NCBI GenBank assembly: GCA_964529005.1
Contig: CAZGUH010000002.1
Location: 1-64,000, forward strand
Length of the DNA stretch: 64,000 nucleotides
From: CAZGUH01 sp964529005
Lineage (GTDB): Bacteria > Actinomycetota > Acidimicrobiia > Acidimicrobiales > Ilumatobacteraceae
Direction of reading: 5' to 3'
The position numbers were made by a program, and so were the translations under genes. The notes under the pieces were generated by a model. The model worked only from the letters and a program-made list of their open reading frames with translations. It was not told where the DNA came from and made no database searches. Shown here piece by piece: positions 61,180-64,000 of the stretch. How positions within the stretch are numbered: the stretch's first letter is position 1; every line of letters starts with the position of its first letter.

Positions 61180-62552
61180 CGGTGGCTCCCCGCGGCGCCG
61201 CGCCAGAACGCGCCGGGCATGTTCAGCGGCACGACGGTGACGTAGAACAGCCAACGTGCGAGCGTCTCGCTGAGCGCGACGGCGACGAACGAGATCGCGA
61301 TCGGCGCGCCCGCGAGCGCCGCGGCGATGCCTCCCATCGCGGTGAGGACGCGCGCTGTGGTCGCTGCGCGGAACCAGCGGAGCTCGAGTCGCACCGAACC
61401 GCGGTGCGGCTGGCTCGGGTTGCGCGCGAGACGAAGCCAGTTGGCGACCGTCGCCGCCAGCGCGGTGGCGACGCCGGCCACGGCGAGGAGCTGATGACCG
61501 GTCAGCACGGGGCCCAACGCCATCGCGGTGGCGAAGAAGCGCACGATCGTGAGCCGGGAGTTCCACGCCGGCCGCCCCGGGACGACGTACAGGCGCGCCG
61601 ACGCGTAGACGCCGGCGGCGCCCGTCACGGCCGCGGGGACCGCGAGCGCCGGCACGATGATCGCCATCCCGGCGAGAACGGCATATGCCGAGAGGAATGC
61701 GACCTCACGGCTGAGCCACGAACGGCGCAGGTTGCGCAGCGCCTTCCACGCGACGATCGGTCGACCGAGATGGAAGATCGCACCGACCATGCCGGCGCCC
61801 GCGAGCGCCGCCGCAAGTAAGCGCTCGCCGAGCGAGGATGCGGTCGCGCTGGCGCCGAGGGCGAGCTGGCTCAGCAGCGTGAGCCAGACGAGAGGCCAGT
61901 GCGGGTGCTCGGGGCGGACGTTCCAGTCACTCGCCGCGTAGGTCTCGGCAGGGACGTCGCGCGGCAGTTCGATGCGCGTCGTCGACAGCGTGATGTCACC
62001 GCTCGGCAGCTGTGGGGCATCCGCGGCGCGATGGTCGGCGCGCCATTCGGCGACGTTCACCTTCTCGATCGTGATCGCGTGCGTCGGGCAAGCGGCCACG
62101 CATGCGGGCGCCCGGCCGCTCTCCAGCCGCGGCTGGCACATGTCGCACTTCGTGACGATTCGCCGATCGGGCTGGAACGCCGGCACCGAGTATGGGCAGT
62201 TCCACGTGCAGTACCGGCAGCCGATGCAGTCGTCGGCATGGTGGGCGACGACGCCGTTGGGCAGCTTCTCGTACGCGTTGGTGGGACAGCCTTCGAGGCA
62301 TGCCGGATCGAGGCAGTGGTTGCACGACATCGACAGGCTGAAGCGCCGCGTCTGCGGGTGCGCCCCTCCTTCGATCTCTCCGACACGGCGCCATGTCGTG
62401 CCGTCGGGCAGCCCGTTCTGCTCCGCGCACGCGACCTCGCACGAATGACAGCCGATGCAGGCGTTCATGTCGAACCCGAAGCGGTACTGCTCGCCGGCGT
62501 CGAGCGCGAGCAACTCCGGGCCGCGCGGCGAGATGCCCACCACGGGGATCAC
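61176..62552 (-). CDS. DmsB-DmsC-like fusion: four-cluster ferredoxin plus membrane anchor
   Basis: A 458-residue protein. Residues about 30-170 carry four [4Fe-4S] Cys sets (CIGCHSCEVAC, CNHCLDPACLEGC, CIGCRYCTWNC, CDMCQPRLESGRAPACVAAC). The rest has about eight helices of the DmsC anchor type (PLVWLTLLSQLALGASA, FHLGRPIVAWKALRNLRRSW). The chain could take electrons from quinol and feed the reductase. The GTG start overlaps nirD by 4 nt. Confidence 0.88.
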   Translation of the reverse strand: MIPVVGISPRGPELLALDAGEQYRFGFDMNACIGCHSCEVACAEQNGLPDGTTWRRVGEIEGGAHPQTRRFSLSMSCNHCLDPACLEGCPTNAYEKLPNGVVAHHADDCIGCRYCTWNCPYSVPAFQPDRRIVTKCDMCQPRLESGRAPACVAACPTHAITIEKVNVAEWRADHRAADAPQLPSGDITLSTTRIELPRDVPAETYAASDWNVRPEHPHWPLVWLTLLSQLALGASATASSLGERLLAAALAGAGMVGAIFHLGRPIVAWKALRNLRRSWLSREVAFLSAYAVLAGMAIIVPALAVPAAVTGAAGVYASARLYVVPGRPAWNSRLTIVRFFATAMALGPVLTGHQLLAVAGVATALAATVANWLRLARNPSQPHRGSVRLELRWFRAATTARVLTAMGGIAAALAGAPIAISFVAVALSETLARWLFYVTVVPLNMPGAFWRGAAGSHR

Positions 62553-62896
62553 GATGCGACACCGACGTGGATCACGCCGTCGATGACGCGCACGTGGTGG
62601 ACGGCGATCGCCACCTGTGGGTCGTCGAGGCAGGCTCCGGTCGCCAGGTCGAAGCGGTGCTTGTACATCGGCGACGCCACCGTCGCGACGCCGGCGACAT
62701 CGCCGATGATGCCGCGGCTCATGACGCTGGCCCCGCTGATCGGGTCGACGTTGTCGATGGCGCGCAGGTCGCCGTCCGGCAGTAGGAAGACGGCGATGGC
62801 GCGGCCGTCGATCAACGCCGCGACACCACGACCCGGGATCAGCCGGGCGAGCGGGCAGATCGGCGCCCACGACACCGCGTTCGTCTGCGTCAGCAT
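62549..62896 (-). CDS. nirD: NirD: nitrite reductase small subunit
   Basis: A 115-residue Rieske-fold NirD: ALIDGRAIAVFLLPDGDLRA, IDNVDPISGASVMSRGIIGD, and ASPMYKHRFDLATGACLDD. Like other NirD proteins it lacks the Cys/His cluster ligands, so it is structural. It overlaps nirB by 7 nt. Confidence 0.93.
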   Translation of the reverse strand: MLTQTNAVSWAPICPLARLIPGRGVAALIDGRAIAVFLLPDGDLRAIDNVDPISGASVMSRGIIGDVAGVATVASPMYKHRFDLATGACLDDPQVAIAVHHVRVIDGVIHVGVAS

Positions 62897-64000
62897 GGGA
62901 TCCTCTGGCCGCGCAGCTCGACGCGCGTGATCGTCGGGTCGGGGACGTCGGAGTTCACGAACGACACGAAGCGCGCCACGCGTTCGGGGTGCTCCAACGT
63001 CTCGGTCCACTCGCACCGGTAGCTCTCGACGTGGCGCGCCATGTCCGCCTCCAGCTCGGCGCCGATCCCGAGCTCGTCGTCGATCACCACGCGGCGGACG
63101 AAGTCGATCCCACCCGGAAGCTTGCGCTGCCACGTCGCGGTGCGCTCGAGCCGCTCCGCCGTGCGCACGTACCACATGAGGTAGCGATCGATCGCCCGGA
63201 CGAGCGCGGCGTCGTCGAGGTCCTCGGCGAGCAGCTCGGCGTGCGCCGGGCGCATGCCGCCGTTGCCGCCGACGTACAGGTTCCAGCCGCGCTCGGTGGC
63301 GATCACGCCGACGTCCTTGCCTTGCGCCTCCGCGCACTCACGGGCGCATCCGGACACCGCCAGCTTGATCTTGTGCGGCGCCCGCAACCCGCGGTATCTC
63401 AGCTCGAGATCGACGGCCATGCTCACCGAGTCCTGCACGCCGTAGCGGCACCAGGTCGATCCGACGCACGACTTCACCGTGCGCACCGCCTTGCCGTAGG
63501 CGTGGCCCGATTCGAGCCCGGCAGCGATCAGGCGCTCCCAGATCGCGGGCAGCTGCTCGACGCGGGCGCCGAACAGATCGATGCGCTGACCGCCGGTGAT
63601 CTTGGTGTACAGGTCGAAGTCGCGGGCGACCTCGCCGATCGCGATCAGCTGGGCCGGCGTGATCTCACCGCCCGGCACGCGCGGCACCACGGAGTACGTG
63701 CCGTCGCGCTGGAGGTTGGCGAGGAAGTGGTCGTTGGAGTCCTGGAGGCTCGCCTGCTCGCCGTCGAGGATGTAGCCCGACGCGAGCGACGCGAACATCG
63801 ACGCCACCGCGGGCTTGCAGATCTCGCACCCCTGTCCCGTGCCGTGCTCGGCGACGAGCTGGGCGAAGGATCTGATCCCGGTGACCCGGACCACTTCGAA
63901 GAGCTCGGGACGCGTCATCGGGAAGTGCGCGCACAGCGTCTTGACGACCGCCTTGCCCGCGGCGCGCAGCTCGGCGTCGATCAGCTCCTGGACGACAGGA
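62890..64000 (-). CDS. nirB: NirB: NADH-dependent nitrite reductase large subunit (5' part beyond window)
   Basis: About 369 C-terminal residues. The frame is open to the window edge and ends the BFD/linker region with ELRAAGKAVVKTLCAHFP. The ferredoxin-like part GGEITPAQLIAIGEVARDFD and the sirohaem/[4Fe-4S] ligands C-x5-C (VKSCVGSTWCRYG) and C-x3-C (SGCARECAEAQGKD) are present. With NirD it reduces nitrite to ammonium. The FAD/NADH part lies to the right of the window. Confidence 0.95.
   Translation of the reverse strand, partial: PVVQELIDAELRAAGKAVVKTLCAHFPMTRPELFEVVRVTGIRSFAQLVAEHGTGQGCEICKPAVASMFASLASGYILDGEQASLQDSNDHFLANLQRDGTYSVVPRVPGGEITPAQLIAIGEVARDFDLYTKITGGQRIDLFGARVEQLPAIWERLIAAGLESGHAYGKAVRTVKSCVGSTWCRYGVQDSVSMAVDLELRYRGLRAPHKIKLAVSGCARECAEAQGKDVGVIATERGWNLYVGGNGGMRPAHAELLAEDLDDAALVRAIDRYLMWYVRTAERLERTATWQRKLPGGIDFVRRVVIDDELGIGAELEADMARHVESYRCEWTETLEHPERVARFVSFVNSDVPDPTITRVELRGQRIPC

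Overview
The window is chromosomal DNA of a high-GC actinobacterium. A class Acidimicrobiia (Ilumatobacter-like) origin fits best: there is an actinobacterial UPF0182 protein, a GroEL ending in GGGMEDF under a CIRCE element, the DUF3263/LytR_C pair, a HemQ-type chlorite-dismutase-fold protein, an F420-type luciferase-like oxidoreductase, and a surface protein with the 'DTR...VVD' triple repeat I associate with that class. The taxonomic call is an inference from gene content. The sequence is a draft scaffold: 100 Ns lie at 34082-34181 between two identical 55-base contig ends.

Layout. 1-2.5 kb: a cut-off SnoaL-like gene, a stretch without a clear gene, a small monooxygenase-fold protein, a repeat patch, initiator tRNA-Met and a coiled-coil protein. 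2.6-14 kb: UPF0182, a DivIVA-like protein with a phage MuF-like tail, a PDZ-Lon protease, HEAT, GNAT, NUDIX, a periplasmic binding lipoprotein, hemQ and fdhD. 14-23.5 kb: aquaporin, groL, a MoaD/ThiS carrier, glycerate kinase, LytR_C/DUF3263, ctaD, cutA with a c-di-AMP cyclase, and a SirB1-type protein. 23.5-32 kb: an SGNH surface protein, a sigma/anti-sigma fusion, an aldehyde dehydrogenase, tRNA-Thr, ispD-ispF-rlmB and a Crp regulator. 32-42.4 kb: a quaternary-amine ABC importer, then a catabolic island with xanthine-dehydrogenase-like, aminohydrolase, nitrilase and LLM genes. 42.4-57.5 kb: an orphan FHA-FtsK/EccC-like ATPase, the csoR-copZ-copA copper operon, tRNA-Lys, an SOS-type HNH gene, and a triple AAA+ protein coupled to an acyltransferase. 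57.5-64 kb: an acyl-CoA ligase and a nitrate assimilation operon (nitrate reductase, a DmsBC-like fusion, nirD, nirB cut by the edge).

The clearest cross-cutting signal is promoter architecture. About 21 genes have a TANNNT hexamer ending 6-10 nt before the ATG or GTG, usually with no Shine-Dalgarno sequence, which suggests leaderless transcripts. Other genes (groL, copZ, glsB, ctaD, the acyltransferase and others) carry normal ribosome binding sites. Genes inside operons typically overlap by 4 nt (GTGA or ATGA). Recognisable control sites are CIRCE at groL, a CsoR box, an actinobacterial LexA box, and a candidate palindromic operator shared by the LLM and xanthine-dehydrogenase-like genes.
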